A DNA stretch of 14,329 nucleotides from the NCBI GenBank assembly GCA_903904635.1, contig CAIVDH010000179.1:1-14329 (forward strand). The letters are read 5' to 3'. The position numbers and the translations under genes were made by a program. The notes beneath the pieces were generated by a model. That model was not told the origin of the DNA. It worked only from the letters and a program-made list of their open reading frames with translations, and did not search any database. This document shows positions 1 through 7,543 of the stretch, in pieces; the stretch's first letter is position 1, and every line of letters starts with the position of its first letter. Source of the DNA: an uncultured Burkholderiales bacterium (GTDB lineage Bacteria; Pseudomonadota; Gammaproteobacteria; Burkholderiales; Burkholderiaceae_D).

Positions 1-306
1 GGCATCTTTTGCTTTAAAATCCAATTCTAGCTCTGGGACCAGCTTGGCTTTGGGTGCCGGCTTGGGTGTGGCCAGCGCTGCCGGCTCCGCTATGGGGTCG
101 GTGCTTAGCTCAGGCTCTATGCGCTTGCCAAATGCAACTTCAATATGTTTGGTTTTGCCCTCTTCAGCAGTCTGTTGATGATCTTGCAGCTCGCGGGTTT
201 TACCTGCGTTGTCTTCTTTGCGATTATGTTTTGCATCAACACCTTCATTGATGCCTTTTTCTTCATGCGAATTCGTACGAAAAACTTGTGATTCTTCATT
301 TGGCAT
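1..306 (-). CDS. Hypothetical hydrophilic protein, 5' part only
   Basis: An open frame begins at an ATG at 306 and stays open for 102 codons to the left edge, so only the N-terminal part is seen. A good ribosome binding site (AGGGAG, about 8 nt upstream) supports the start. The visible part is highly charged and polar (MPNEESQVFRTNSHEEKG...), then becomes Ala/Pro/Lys-rich and ends near an acidic LELDF stretch. There is no signal peptide, membrane segment or recognisable domain, so it is probably a disordered N-terminal region in front of a domain outside the window. It lies 47 nt downstream of the SPOR-protein gene on the same strand, with no terminator visible between them, so it is likely the next gene of the fliK-flhB operon. 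Its function is unknown. Confidence 0.7.
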   Translation of the reverse strand, partial: MPNEESQVFRTNSHEEKGINEGVDAKHNRKEDNAGKTRELQDHQQTAEEGKTKHIEVAFGKRIEPELSTDPIAEPAALATPKPAPKAKLVPELELDFKAKDA

Positions 307-353
307 CGTATTCGCTCCCTTGAACGCTATCTCTGATTTTTAAACGCTGGCTA

Positions 354-1997
354 TCAGCGATTCTCGACCTGTAATGCCTGCTTTAATGAAGCAAGCGGTC
401 GCAACCAGGGGTTAGCTGGTATGCCAGGTTTGTTACTAAATGTCTCAGCCTCTTTGCGATTGGCAAAGGGGCCGGACAAGACTATAAATTTCACACCCTG
501 ATCGGGCGTTTTTGCCGCAGCGATCAAGCTTTTTTTCAGTGCCGCATGTTGCGCCCGCCATTCCTGTGCCTCAGACATGGAGCTTAATGACACATGCTGT
601 ACAAAAAAACTGCCGGGCCTGGCTTGCTCGACTAATTCCCTGGCACCACGTTCAGATCTGGGCGCTAAAGCATCAGCCGGGCTGGCTTCGGCCAAGGATG
701 TATTTTTTGCATCAGATTTGGCTGCAGCGTCATTTTTTGCTGATTCACCCGCCTTTACTACGGCTTCAATTTTTGCCACGGGCGGCACCGGTTTGACTGA
801 TTCGACTGGTTGCGCTGTTACTGGTGATGCTAAGCCGCTGGCATCAGATTTTGCAGGGTCGAGTTTTTCAGCAGTCAATTCTGTCTTGGTGACTGTATCG
901 GAAGATATCGCCGGAACTGTAGGGGCAGCTGTATTTTCAGCGGCAAGCGCCGGCTCGGCTGGCTTGGGCAGGGCATCAGTATCCACTATGGCTGGTGTTG
1001 GCTTTTGCACCGCGTTGGCGATGATTTCCATCATCCATGGCGGCAGGTTTTGTTTTAGCAGCGGCGAAGTGGCCAGCATGGGAACCAGGCGCTGCGGAAA
1101 CAGCAAGGCGATGATGCCCGCCGATAGTGCTATGAGCATGACGATGGCTGCTATCCAGCGCATGGTCAGGCCCAGTAGCTGGCGAGCGCGACCTGGTGGT
1201 GATGATGATTTTTCTTTATCGGCTGCTGCGGGCTTGGCGCCTGCAGGCGTGAAATTGTTGAGTACCGGCTCGGTTCGACCTTGCTGATTTTTGCCTTCTT
1301 GTTTACGCGCAGCCTCAAGCTGCTGAGCAAAAATTGGTTTGTCGGCAGGTGGCTTTTCAAATGGCTGTTCAGCGGGGATTGCTGTCTCTTTTGCATAACC
1401 GGTTGCGGCCAATAATTTTTTGACTTCGACTTCCTGGCCGTGTGCGCGCGCCAGCTGCAGCAGCGCCTCGCCTTCGGCATGGGTAGGTAATTCTACTGGC
1501 CAGCGCAACATGCGTTGCCCGAAGTTTTCCAGCGAGCGTTCATATTGTTGTCGGCCGACTTTGTCCAGCAAGAGCACGAGGGCCGTATTAGCCCCGGGAA
1601 AATCCTGGATTAATCTGGCCAGCAATTGTAATTCGCGGGGGTTGATGGCTCTGGCATCGTGGGCGATTAACACGCGCCGCGGGGCAGGTGAAGATTCGGC
1701 ATTGCGGGCATCTGTGAGGGACAAGTCAGCCAGTATCTGGTTGAAACGCTCCAGCAGGGCTTCGGTGTTGGCAGGTAAAAATACTTCAATCTGCAGATCA
1801 TGCATCTGGCGCAGCTTGTTGATGACCAGACGACCGTAATGATCGAGTATGTCATCGCTGTCGCTAGATAAAGCCAGCGATTGTGATTGCGTTTGTACTG
1901 CGCGCATCACATAGTCAAAGCGGTTGCGGTCAGACTCACGAAAAAATATGCCGCCGCTGCCAAATGCTTCAGCATTGAGATTCTGTTCGTTTTGCAT
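354..1997 (-). CDS. SPOR-domain membrane protein with degenerate AAA-like N-terminal half (DamX-like)
   Basis: This 547-residue protein has one membrane segment at about residues 281-300 and no signal peptide. Residues 1-270 should be cytoplasmic and 301-547 periplasmic. The C-terminus (about 463-543) looks like a SPOR domain: it opens with FFVQHVSLSSMSEAQEW, continues with FIVLSGPFANRKEAE and ends in a PANPWLRPLASLKQAL segment, as in DamX-type proteins. SPOR domains bind septal peptidoglycan lacking stem peptides. A long Ala/Pro/Lys/Ser-rich linker (about 335-450) spans the periplasm. Residues 65-185 resemble the later part of the AAA module of ExeA/MshM/DamX-like proteins: a hydrophobic VLIAHDARAIN stretch (109-119) sits where Walker B would be, followed by a second beta strand (139-145). 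No Walker A is present, so ATPase activity is unlikely. The ATG lies inside the flhB stop (TGATG, 1-nt overlap), implying translational coupling. A role linking flagellar assembly or placement to the cell wall or division site is inference. Confidence 0.8.
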   Translation of the reverse strand: MQNEQNLNAEAFGSGGIFFRESDRNRFDYVMRAVQTQSQSLALSSDSDDILDHYGRLVINKLRQMHDLQIEVFLPANTEALLERFNQILADLSLTDARNAESSPAPRRVLIAHDARAINPRELQLLARLIQDFPGANTALVLLLDKVGRQQYERSLENFGQRMLRWPVELPTHAEGEALLQLARAHGQEVEVKKLLAATGYAKETAIPAEQPFEKPPADKPIFAQQLEAARKQEGKNQQGRTEPVLNNFTPAGAKPAAADKEKSSSPPGRARQLLGLTMRWIAAIVMLIALSAGIIALLFPQRLVPMLATSPLLKQNLPPWMMEIIANAVQKPTPAIVDTDALPKPAEPALAAENTAAPTVPAISSDTVTKTELTAEKLDPAKSDASGLASPVTAQPVESVKPVPPVAKIEAVVKAGESAKNDAAAKSDAKNTSLAEASPADALAPRSERGARELVEQARPGSFFVQHVSLSSMSEAQEWRAQHAALKKSLIAAAKTPDQGVKFIVLSGPFANRKEAETFSNKPGIPANPWLRPLASLKQALQVENR

Positions 1998-3145
1998 CAG
2001 GCTGCAGCCTCTTCAGTTTGCAATTTGCCCAGCGCGTCGAATTGCATGGATTCTGGCACCTTAGGTTGTGGCTTGATAACGGGCGGTGCGCCAGGCGTTA
2101 TGCTGGAGAGATTAAATACATATGCAATGACTTGTGCCACTGCAAAATAGAGATCTTCCGGTACGGGGTGATCAATCTCAGTTGTAAAGTAAAGCGCACG
2201 AGCCAGTGGTGCGGCCTGGAAGATTTCTATGCCGTGTTTTTTTGCTTCTTCGCGTATGCGAGCTGCGACGGCATCTGTACCCTTGGCCAGTAAAATCGGG
2301 GCGCTGTCACCATTCGGATCATAGGAGAGGGCAACGGCAAAATGCTCCGGGTTGGTGATGACGACATCGGCATCTTTTACGCTGTCTATCATGCGGGCAT
2401 TGGACATTTCGCGCTGTCGGCGACGGATTTGGCCTTTGACTTCAGGATTACCCTCGCTTTGCCGCATCTCGTCCCTTACTTCCTGCTTGGTCATGCGCAT
2501 CTCTTTCTTGAACTGCCAGCGTTGAAAGGGTACATCTATCATCGCGATGGCAACCAGTGAAAGTGCAATAAACAAAGCCGTTTTGGCCAGCAGTTCACCC
2601 GATGTTTTCAGAGCAGGCTCTAAGGCCATGCGGCTAATCAGATTGAGTGTGTCGATATTGTTATTAAATACCAGCACCATAACGCCTGTGACGATGCTGA
2701 ATTTCAGTATGGCCTTGGCCAGTTCTACCAGCGCTTTTGTGCCGAACATGCGCTTTAATCCGTTTGCCGGGTTGAGCTTGGAGGCTTTCGGCGCTAATGC
2801 GCCCATTGCAAAAAGAAATCCGCCCGTAGCGCCCGTTGCTGCTATGGCGACGATTGCTGTGAGTAACATTAAAGGAAAAATGAGCAGGTAAGACTGAAAC
2901 AGCTCGTGTCCAAAGATAGCGGGCAAAAGATTGGCTGAGAACACCAGCTTGCGATCAAAATTAAAGCCCGACGCAAAGTTCGCAGAGAGTTTGGTGACTA
3001 AGGCGCCACCAGTTAAAAACAGCATGGACAGCGCAGCGATGGTTACGGCTGCTGCCGGTAATTCTGCAGAGCGGGCGACTTGTCCCTTTTTACGTGACTC
3101 CGAGACGCGCCGCGCGGTGGGTTCTTCTGTGCGTTCTTCAGACAT
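1997..3145 (-). CDS. flhB: Flagellar export gate / substrate-specificity switch protein FlhB
   Basis: This is a full-length FlhB of 382 residues. It starts with the family N-terminus MSEERTEEPTARR..SRKKGQVARS and has four hydrophobic membrane segments at about 31-52, 86-112, 141-163 and 186-206. A linker helix rich in Lys/Arg/Glu (KKEMRMTKQEVRDE, 213-226) leads to the cytoplasmic FlhB_C domain. FlhB forms part of the inner-membrane type III export gate and, with FliK, switches export from rod/hook to filament substrates. Family members cut themselves at an N-P-T-H loop. Here the loop reads N265-P266-E267-H268, so the Thr is replaced by Glu. Other FlhB_C signatures are present (LLAKGTDAVAARIREEAK; APPLARALY-type AAPLARALYFTTEIDHPVPEDLY). 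A Pro-rich tail follows from about residue 350. The gene begins 1 nt after the fliR stop and its own stop overlaps the next start. Confidence 0.97.
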   Translation of the reverse strand: MSEERTEEPTARRVSESRKKGQVARSAELPAAAVTIAALSMLFLTGGALVTKLSANFASGFNFDRKLVFSANLLPAIFGHELFQSYLLIFPLMLLTAIVAIAATGATGGFLFAMGALAPKASKLNPANGLKRMFGTKALVELAKAILKFSIVTGVMVLVFNNNIDTLNLISRMALEPALKTSGELLAKTALFIALSLVAIAMIDVPFQRWQFKKEMRMTKQEVRDEMRQSEGNPEVKGQIRRRQREMSNARMIDSVKDADVVITNPEHFAVALSYDPNGDSAPILLAKGTDAVAARIREEAKKHGIEIFQAAPLARALYFTTEIDHPVPEDLYFAVAQVIAYVFNLSSITPGAPPVIKPQPKVPESMQFDALGKLQTEEAAA

Positions 3146-3146
3146 T

Positions 3147-3920
3147 TCAGTTCACCAGTCCTACCAAATCACGCACATGAGAAAAGGCCTGCATCCAGAC
3201 CCACTGCATGCGGCCGACTATGCTTTCCAGAGAAACGATCAGTACGATAAAGCCTGCTGCAATGGTTGCAGGAAAACCGACGGAGAAAATATTCAGACTG
3301 GGCGCAGCGCGTGTGACTACGCCTAAGCCTATGTTGATGAACAACAGTGCGACCAAAACAGGCAATGCGATGAGCAGACCACCAATAAACATCATCGAAC
3401 TCCAGGCAATAACTTTGCCGAATGGTACCTGACCTAGTAGTGATTGGCCTATAGGCAGCACCCTAAAACTGTCGAAAACCATAGAGATAAGGATGACATG
3501 GCCACCAAAACCCAGAAATACCAGGGTTGAGAGTATCAGCAGCACTTGCGAGATAACCGGCACGTTACCCACATTGGGGTCTATCATGCTGGCCATGGAC
3601 AAGCCCATGGAGCCGGCGATGGCTTGACCCGCCACGACGATGGCGCCGGTAGCAACCTGCAGCATTAAGCCCATCAGGGCACCGATGAATAACTGGTTGA
3701 CGATTTCTAGTATGCCCTCAGCAGAGATAGGATCTATCACTGGCCAGGTCATGAGCGGATAAATAAATGCGGTGAGTACGAGTCCGATGACGATGCGCAG
3801 GCGTACGGTGAGCGAGTCGAGCGAAAAAATGGGTGCGGCCATCAGCATGGCACTGATGCGCAGCATGGGCCATAAAAACATGTAGAAACGCTCGACGATG
3901 TCCGCTGCCAGTAAGGTCAT
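3147..3920 (-). CDS. fliR: Flagellar export gate protein FliR
   Basis: This 257-residue, very hydrophobic protein has about six membrane-spanning stretches. FliR-family features include an N-terminal FLWPMLRISAMLMAAPIFS segment, a GQAIAGSMGLSMASMIDP loop with PVISQ following, and a LALLFINIGLGVVTRAAPSLNIFSVGFP-type segment in which the R-A-P-N-F pattern is intact. FliR joins FliP and FliQ in the helical gate complex through which flagellar substrates cross the inner membrane. The start has a GAGG ribosome site 8 nt upstream. The gene sits between fliQ (25-nt gap) and flhB (1-nt gap), the classic fliPQR-flhB order. Confidence 0.97.
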   Translation of the reverse strand: MTLLAADIVERFYMFLWPMLRISAMLMAAPIFSLDSLTVRLRIVIGLVLTAFIYPLMTWPVIDPISAEGILEIVNQLFIGALMGLMLQVATGAIVVAGQAIAGSMGLSMASMIDPNVGNVPVISQVLLILSTLVFLGFGGHVILISMVFDSFRVLPIGQSLLGQVPFGKVIAWSSMMFIGGLLIALPVLVALLFINIGLGVVTRAAPSLNIFSVGFPATIAAGFIVLIVSLESIVGRMQWVWMQAFSHVRDLVGLVN

Positions 3921-3945
3921 GGGTGTGGCCTCGTCGCGACTACAG

Positions 3946-4215
3946 TCAGGAGAACAGCGCCGGAATGCGCTTGTAAATATCTTTGGTGAAGTCGATTAGC
4001 ATGGCCAATTGCCAGCCACCGAAAATTGAGAGCGCCAGACCCATTACAAGCAGTTTGGGGATGAATGACAATGTAGCTTCATTGACAGACGTGGCAGCTT
4101 GTATCACACCGATTACCAAGCCTACGGCTAGTGCTACTACCAAAAGTGGCGCTGAAATCAGCATCACGGCCATCAATGCGCTGCGACCAAGATCAATAAC
4201 GGTTGCGGGTTCCAT
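3946..4215 (-). CDS. fliQ: Flagellar export gate protein FliQ
   Basis: FliQ is a small (89-residue) protein with two membrane helices, at about 14-36 and 52-75. It has the family pattern EPATVIDLGRSALMAVMLISAP, then GLVIGVIQAATSVNEATLSFIPK and a C-terminal IPALFS. It is a subunit of the FliPQR export gate. The ATG at 4215 was chosen because it gives the usual family length of 89 residues and has GGAAA 6 nt upstream. A longer in-frame reading from a TTG at 4245 would overlap fliP and adds only a basic, unconserved leader. The gene lies 16 nt after the fliP stop and 25 nt before fliR. Confidence 0.95.
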   Translation of the reverse strand: MEPATVIDLGRSALMAVMLISAPLLVVALAVGLVIGVIQAATSVNEATLSFIPKLLVMGLALSIFGGWQLAMLIDFTKDIYKRIPALFS

Positions 4216-4231
4216 ATGTCGTTTCCATTTC

Positions 4232-4978
4232 CTAAGGCATCGCAAAACTGGAGGCCAGCGAGCCCATCAGCATGCTCCAGCCATCGACCAGCACAAACAG
4301 CATGAGTTTGAACGGCATCGAGATCATCATGGGGGAGAGCATCATCATACCCATGGACATCAACACGCTAGAGACAATCAAGTCGATTACAACAAAAGGA
4401 ATGTAAATCAAAAACCCGATAGTGAAGGCACTTTTCAGTTCGGAAGTCAGAAAGGCCGGTACCAGCGTGGTGAAGGGTAATGATTCTGGTCCTTGCAATT
4501 CGGTTTTGTTGCGTGCGATGTCCAGGAACATGGCGATATCTTCTTCACGGGTTTGCGCCATCATGAAGCCGCGTATCGGCGCTTCAGCAGCAGCTAATGC
4601 CTGCTCGAATGGCAGCCCCTGATTCATGTAGGGCAGTATCGCGTTGTTATACACATCGGTAAAAACCGGCTGCATGATGAATAAAGTGAGAAACAATGCT
4701 AGTCCCACCAGTACCTGATTGGGTGGTGTCTGACCAGTACCCAAAGCCTGACGCAGTATGGACATCACGATAATGATGCGTACGAATGACGTCATCATCA
4801 AAAGCATGGACGGCAGCAAAGTCAGTACCGTCATCAAAGCCAGCAATTGCAGGGTCAGGCTGTATTGGGTGACGCCACCTTTGCCAGCCATAACATTCAA
4901 TATTGGCATGCCCTGAGCGTGCGCAAATACCGGCAGAGCCAGCAAAAGAATCAGAATTATGCGTCGCCACATGATCAT
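4232..4978 (-). CDS. fliP: Flagellar export gate protein FliP
   Basis: This is a 248-residue FliP, the main subunit of the export gate. A cleavable signal peptide is visible (WRRIILILLLALPVFAHA, predicted cut after about residue 21), as is usual for FliP. The family core follows: LTLLPSMLLMMTSFVRIIIV, then MSILRQALGTGQTPPNQVL and LALFLTLFIMQPV. Further on is FMMAQTREEDIAMFLD, with the C-terminal LSPMMISMPFKLMLFVLVDGW. The ATG overlaps the fliO stop by four bases (ATGA), so translation is probably coupled to fliO. A second ATG two codons later is possible. Nothing looks damaged. Confidence 0.97.
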   Translation of the reverse strand: MIMWRRIILILLLALPVFAHAQGMPILNVMAGKGGVTQYSLTLQLLALMTVLTLLPSMLLMMTSFVRIIIVMSILRQALGTGQTPPNQVLVGLALFLTLFIMQPVFTDVYNNAILPYMNQGLPFEQALAAAEAPIRGFMMAQTREEDIAMFLDIARNKTELQGPESLPFTTLVPAFLTSELKSAFTIGFLIYIPFVVIDLIVSSVLMSMGMMMLSPMMISMPFKLMLFVLVDGWSMLMGSLASSFAMP

Positions 4979-5364
4979 TTACCGTTTTTGTTAGCGCTGC
5001 TGTTGGTAACGGACTTGAGAAGATCAGCGAAGCGTTGTGCCAGCGGCGAGGAAGCTGTCATATTGCTATCTGAGTCTGGCTTGGCAGACTCGGTGTCATT
5101 GTCCGGCTCTTCTTCCGGTAAATCGAAGCTTGCCAGCGTGCTCATGTTTTGCGCTGTCACACCTATCAGTATTTCTTTATTGTTGACGTGCATAAGTATG
5201 AGTTTTTGTCTCGGTCCGGTGGAAAGCGTTTCTATCACACGGATGCGGCGCTGGCCCATGCCGAGCAAATTCCCGTTTTGCATTTTCTTCAGCATGAAGA
5301 GCAATCCGCCCAACAGGGCTAATACGATAGCAAAACTGAAAGTGAAGGAGAGCCAGTTAGTCAT
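4975..5364 (-). CDS. fliO: Flagellar export-gate assembly protein FliO
   Basis: FliO is a short (129-residue) membrane protein with one N-terminal transmembrane helix (about 5-25). A compact cytoplasmic beta-rich domain follows, starting with RRIRVIETLSTGPRQKLILMHVNNKEILIGVT, the FliO hallmark, and then an acidic, Ser/Asn-rich disordered tail. FliO helps FliP assemble into the gate and is not part of the final complex. It lies between fliN and fliP as in other proteobacteria. The 23-nt leader after fliN has no clear Shine-Dalgarno sequence, so initiation may rely on ribosomes arriving from fliN. Confidence 0.93.
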   Translation of the reverse strand: MTNWLSFTFSFAIVLALLGGLLFMLKKMQNGNLLGMGQRRIRVIETLSTGPRQKLILMHVNNKEILIGVTAQNMSTLASFDLPEEEPDNDTESAKPDSDSNMTASSPLAQRFADLLKSVTNSSANKNGK

Positions 5365-5387
5365 AGAAGAAATAAGCGCTGCGTTAA

Positions 5388-5717
5388 TTAAATGTTTTTC
5401 ATGCGTTCGCTGGCAGGTACTACACGCGTCAGTCTGATGCCATAACGATCATTAACCAGCACCACTTCGCCCTGTGCGACAACGGTATTATTAACCAATA
5501 AGTCCAGCGGCTCGCCGGCAATGCGGTCCAATTCTACGACGCTTCCTTGTGTAAGCCTCAACAAATCGCGGATTTTCATGTTGGTGCGACCAACTTCTAC
5601 CGTGATCGATACCGAAATATTTTGTAATACATCGGGGTTGATATGATTGGGCAGCGGAGAGTTGTCAGCTTCCAGCATGGCGTTTTCATTGTTCTGTTCT
5701 GTCGTCATTTCAGTCAT
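5388..5717 (-). CDS. fliN: Flagellar motor switch protein FliN
   Basis: This is a 109-residue FliN. After a polar N-terminal tail of about 30 residues comes a single SpoA (surface presentation of antigens) domain. It shows the conserved pattern ISVSITVEVGRTNMKIRDLL, then LTQGSVVELDRIAGEPLDLLVN, VVAQGEVVLVNDRYGIRLT and a final RVVPASERMKNI. FliN builds the lower part of the C-ring together with FliM and docks the FliH export complex. The start has AGGA 7 nt upstream. A second ATG three codons later is also possible. The gene sits 18 nt after fliM. Confidence 0.97.
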   Translation of the reverse strand: MTEMTTEQNNENAMLEADNSPLPNHINPDVLQNISVSITVEVGRTNMKIRDLLRLTQGSVVELDRIAGEPLDLLVNNTVVAQGEVVLVNDRYGIRLTRVVPASERMKNI

Positions 5718-5735
5718 GATGCGTCCTGAATATTT

Positions 5736-6785
5736 TTAGATGGTTTCGGGGCTGATAGGACGGTCTATGCGGACCGCTACTTGAGGTCCGGTCATACCGA
5801 CCTGGCCCTCGAATGCCGGCAGGCCTCCTACAAGGATACTCGCCAGCTCGGGTTTGTTGAAGAATAACAGGTCGCCCTCTTTTAGGGTTTCAACTTTTGA
5901 ATAATGTGCCGTGATCTGACCCAGCAATACCTGCACTTCCAGGGTTGAATCGCCCACAGCTGCGGTTAAGTCCTGACGCCATTTTTTATCGGACTCTTCG
6001 CTACCATCAGCCTGTACGCGATTGCGCAGCATGTCACGCAGAGGCTTCAAGGAAGAGTAGGGATAAACCAGATCGACAAATCCTTTGACGCCCCCATTGC
6101 CTTCTGTCTCGAAGCGCGAAGTAATGACGAGATCATTTTCATCAGCGATCTGGGCAAATTGCGGATTAATTTCTGAACCCACATGATCAAATTCAACCGG
6201 CATGAGCGGTGCCCATGCTTCTTTGAGCGAACGGAAAAACACATCAAGAATTATCTTGGTGATGCGTGTTTCAGTAGGCGTAAACATTCTTCCCGGTGGC
6301 AGCCAGTTGGGCGGCAGTGGCTCACCGGTTTCTCTGTCGGTTGTTCTACGGCGCTGTGCGCCGGGCATACCACTGCCAGTGCCGCCGAAAAAATTATCCA
6401 GAGCAGAAAATACTAATGTAGGTTCAATCACGGCCAGTGAAAAACCGCGCAGTGGGTTGATGCGTATCGTGTTGACTGAAAGCGGGGCGCGCAAATTTTT
6501 CAAGTAATCGCCAAAGCGCACAATCTGTGCACGTGAGGGCGTGATACGCGGACTGGTACGTAACACTTCCATCAAGCCTAAGCGAAACAGTCGCACGAAA
6601 CGCTCGTTGATCATCTCCAGCGCTGCTGTGTTCACACCTAGCGTGCTGTCCTCACTGGCGAGGTCGTGTTTCTTTACGCGTGTCGTGAGATTGAAGCCGG
6701 TATCGACCGCGATTGAGCCGTCGTCTATGCCCTCAGCGAGCGCCGCCAACTCTTCCGGTGATAACAGATTATTATTCTCAGCCAT
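5736..6785 (-). CDS. fliM: Flagellar motor switch protein FliM with an insertion at the GGxG loop
   Basis: This FliM has 349 residues, somewhat longer than the usual 320-335. The N-terminal peptide (LLSPEELAALAEG, 7-19) stands where FliM normally has the CheY-P-binding LSQxEIDALL motif, with several substitutions. The middle domain (about 50-250) has the expected INERFVRLFRLGLMEVLR and the GGxG motif GGTG (134-137), which contacts FliG. After it, 28 residues precede the conserved RMFTPTE (166-172). In typical FliM this stretch is about 8 residues, so there is an extra Arg/Pro-rich segment of about 20. The C-terminal SpoA domain (about 270-349) pairs with FliN. FliM is the core of the rotor switch complex. 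The gene lies between fliL (31-nt gap) and fliN (18-nt gap). Confidence 0.96.
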   Translation of the reverse strand: MAENNNLLSPEELAALAEGIDDGSIAVDTGFNLTTRVKKHDLASEDSTLGVNTAALEMINERFVRLFRLGLMEVLRTSPRITPSRAQIVRFGDYLKNLRAPLSVNTIRINPLRGFSLAVIEPTLVFSALDNFFGGTGSGMPGAQRRRTTDRETGEPLPPNWLPPGRMFTPTETRITKIILDVFFRSLKEAWAPLMPVEFDHVGSEINPQFAQIADENDLVITSRFETEGNGGVKGFVDLVYPYSSLKPLRDMLRNRVQADGSEESDKKWRQDLTAAVGDSTLEVQVLLGQITAHYSKVETLKEGDLLFFNKPELASILVGGLPAFEGQVGMTGPQVAVRIDRPISPETI

Positions 6786-6816
6786 GGCCTGATCGATCGC
6801 TAGTTATGCAGGGTGC

Positions 6817-7506
6817 TTACTGCACCACAAATTCGGTGAAATGAACTTCTTCTATACCACCGAAGCCTTCGTATTTTTCCAGCAGCGAGTTGATCGTCAG
6901 TCTGAGATTTTCAGCGAGCATCTTGCGGAAATCTGGTTGCGCAATGTCTGACTCTGTACTCTGACGCATCACATCAAGCAAAGCAGCACGTATGGGTAGC
7001 TCATGCGTTTTCATATTTTTGATCACGCGATCATCATAGTGCGTCATGACGGTTAACTGCACCTGCATGACTTTGCGTGAGCCGGCAATATTCGACAGCA
7101 GTGGCTTTTCAAGCGCGAAATAATTAAATTTCCAGCGCTGATTATCTGCATCTGGTGCGACGAGTTCTTTCGATACTGGTTCTGCACCGGGTTTGCCGCC
7201 ATGACCATCATCTTTTTTCGCGCCGTGACCATCATCTTTGGGAGCGCCGTGGCCGTCATCCTTGGGCGCTTCATGACCGTCGCCTTGTGGAGCACCACCT
7301 TCGAGCTTATCGAGTGTGGCATCAACCGCTGCTTCAGCCTTGTTCTTTTTTGTAAAGAAGCCGGTCGCAAACAGCGTGCCGGCGATTGATCCCCCAATCA
7401 AGACAAGCACCACCACCACCATAATGATGATCTTGATTAACGGACCCTTTTTCTTAACTTCGCCTTCGCCTTCGGCGGTCGCTTCAGGAGCAGCTTCAGC
7501 AGCCAT
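6817..7506 (-). CDS. fliL: Flagellar basal-body/stator-associated protein FliL with His-rich linker
   Basis: This is a 229-residue FliL. It has an acidic cytoplasmic tail followed by KKKGP, one membrane helix (about 23-48), a long periplasmic linker and a conserved C-terminal domain (about 124-229). That domain includes FNYFALEKPLLSNIA, MQVQLTVMTHYDDRVI, LPIRAALLDVMRQST and the terminal EEVHFTEFVVQ typical of FliL. FliL surrounds or supports the MotAB stator and raises torque. The linker contains four near-identical eight-residue repeats rich in His, Asp, Gly and Lys (75-106), which are not a general FliL feature. A strong ribosome site (AGGGGA) lies 7 nt before the ATG. The gene opens 37 nt after fliK. 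Confidence 0.95.
   Translation of the reverse strand: MAAEAAPEATAEGEGEVKKKGPLIKIIIMVVVVLVLIGGSIAGTLFATGFFTKKNKAEAAVDATLDKLEGGAPQGDGHEAPKDDGHGAPKDDGHGAKKDDGHGGKPGAEPVSKELVAPDADNQRWKFNYFALEKPLLSNIAGSRKVMQVQLTVMTHYDDRVIKNMKTHELPIRAALLDVMRQSTESDIAQPDFRKMLAENLRLTINSLLEKYEGFGGIEEVHFTEFVVQ
7189..7284 (-). repeat. Four tandem 24-nt repeats within fliL
   Basis: Four in-frame copies of a 24-base unit encode the octapeptides GDGHEAPK, DDGHGAPK, DDGHGAKK and DDGHGGKP in the periplasmic linker of FliL. The bases are also strongly conserved between copies (recurring ccatcatc on the plus strand), which suggests recent expansion by slippage or recombination. Copy number could therefore vary between strains. 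Confidence 0.9.
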
Positions 7507-7543
7507 GATGTTCCCCTACTAATAAATTCAAAATGTGTATTGA

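Noticed and set aside
577..1287. Long open frame on the plus strand (236 codons) opposite the SPOR gene
   Set aside because: Low-complexity Ser/Ala-rich antisense reading of the Ala/Pro-rich linker, with no domain; the minus-strand protein explains the region.
4216..4245. Longer FliQ from a TTG at 4245
   Set aside because: The ATG at 4215 gives the typical 89-residue FliQ and has a ribosome site.
7189..7284. Regular repeats considered as a CRISPR-like array
   Set aside because: The units are contiguous, without spacers, in frame, and encode a peptide repeat inside FliL.
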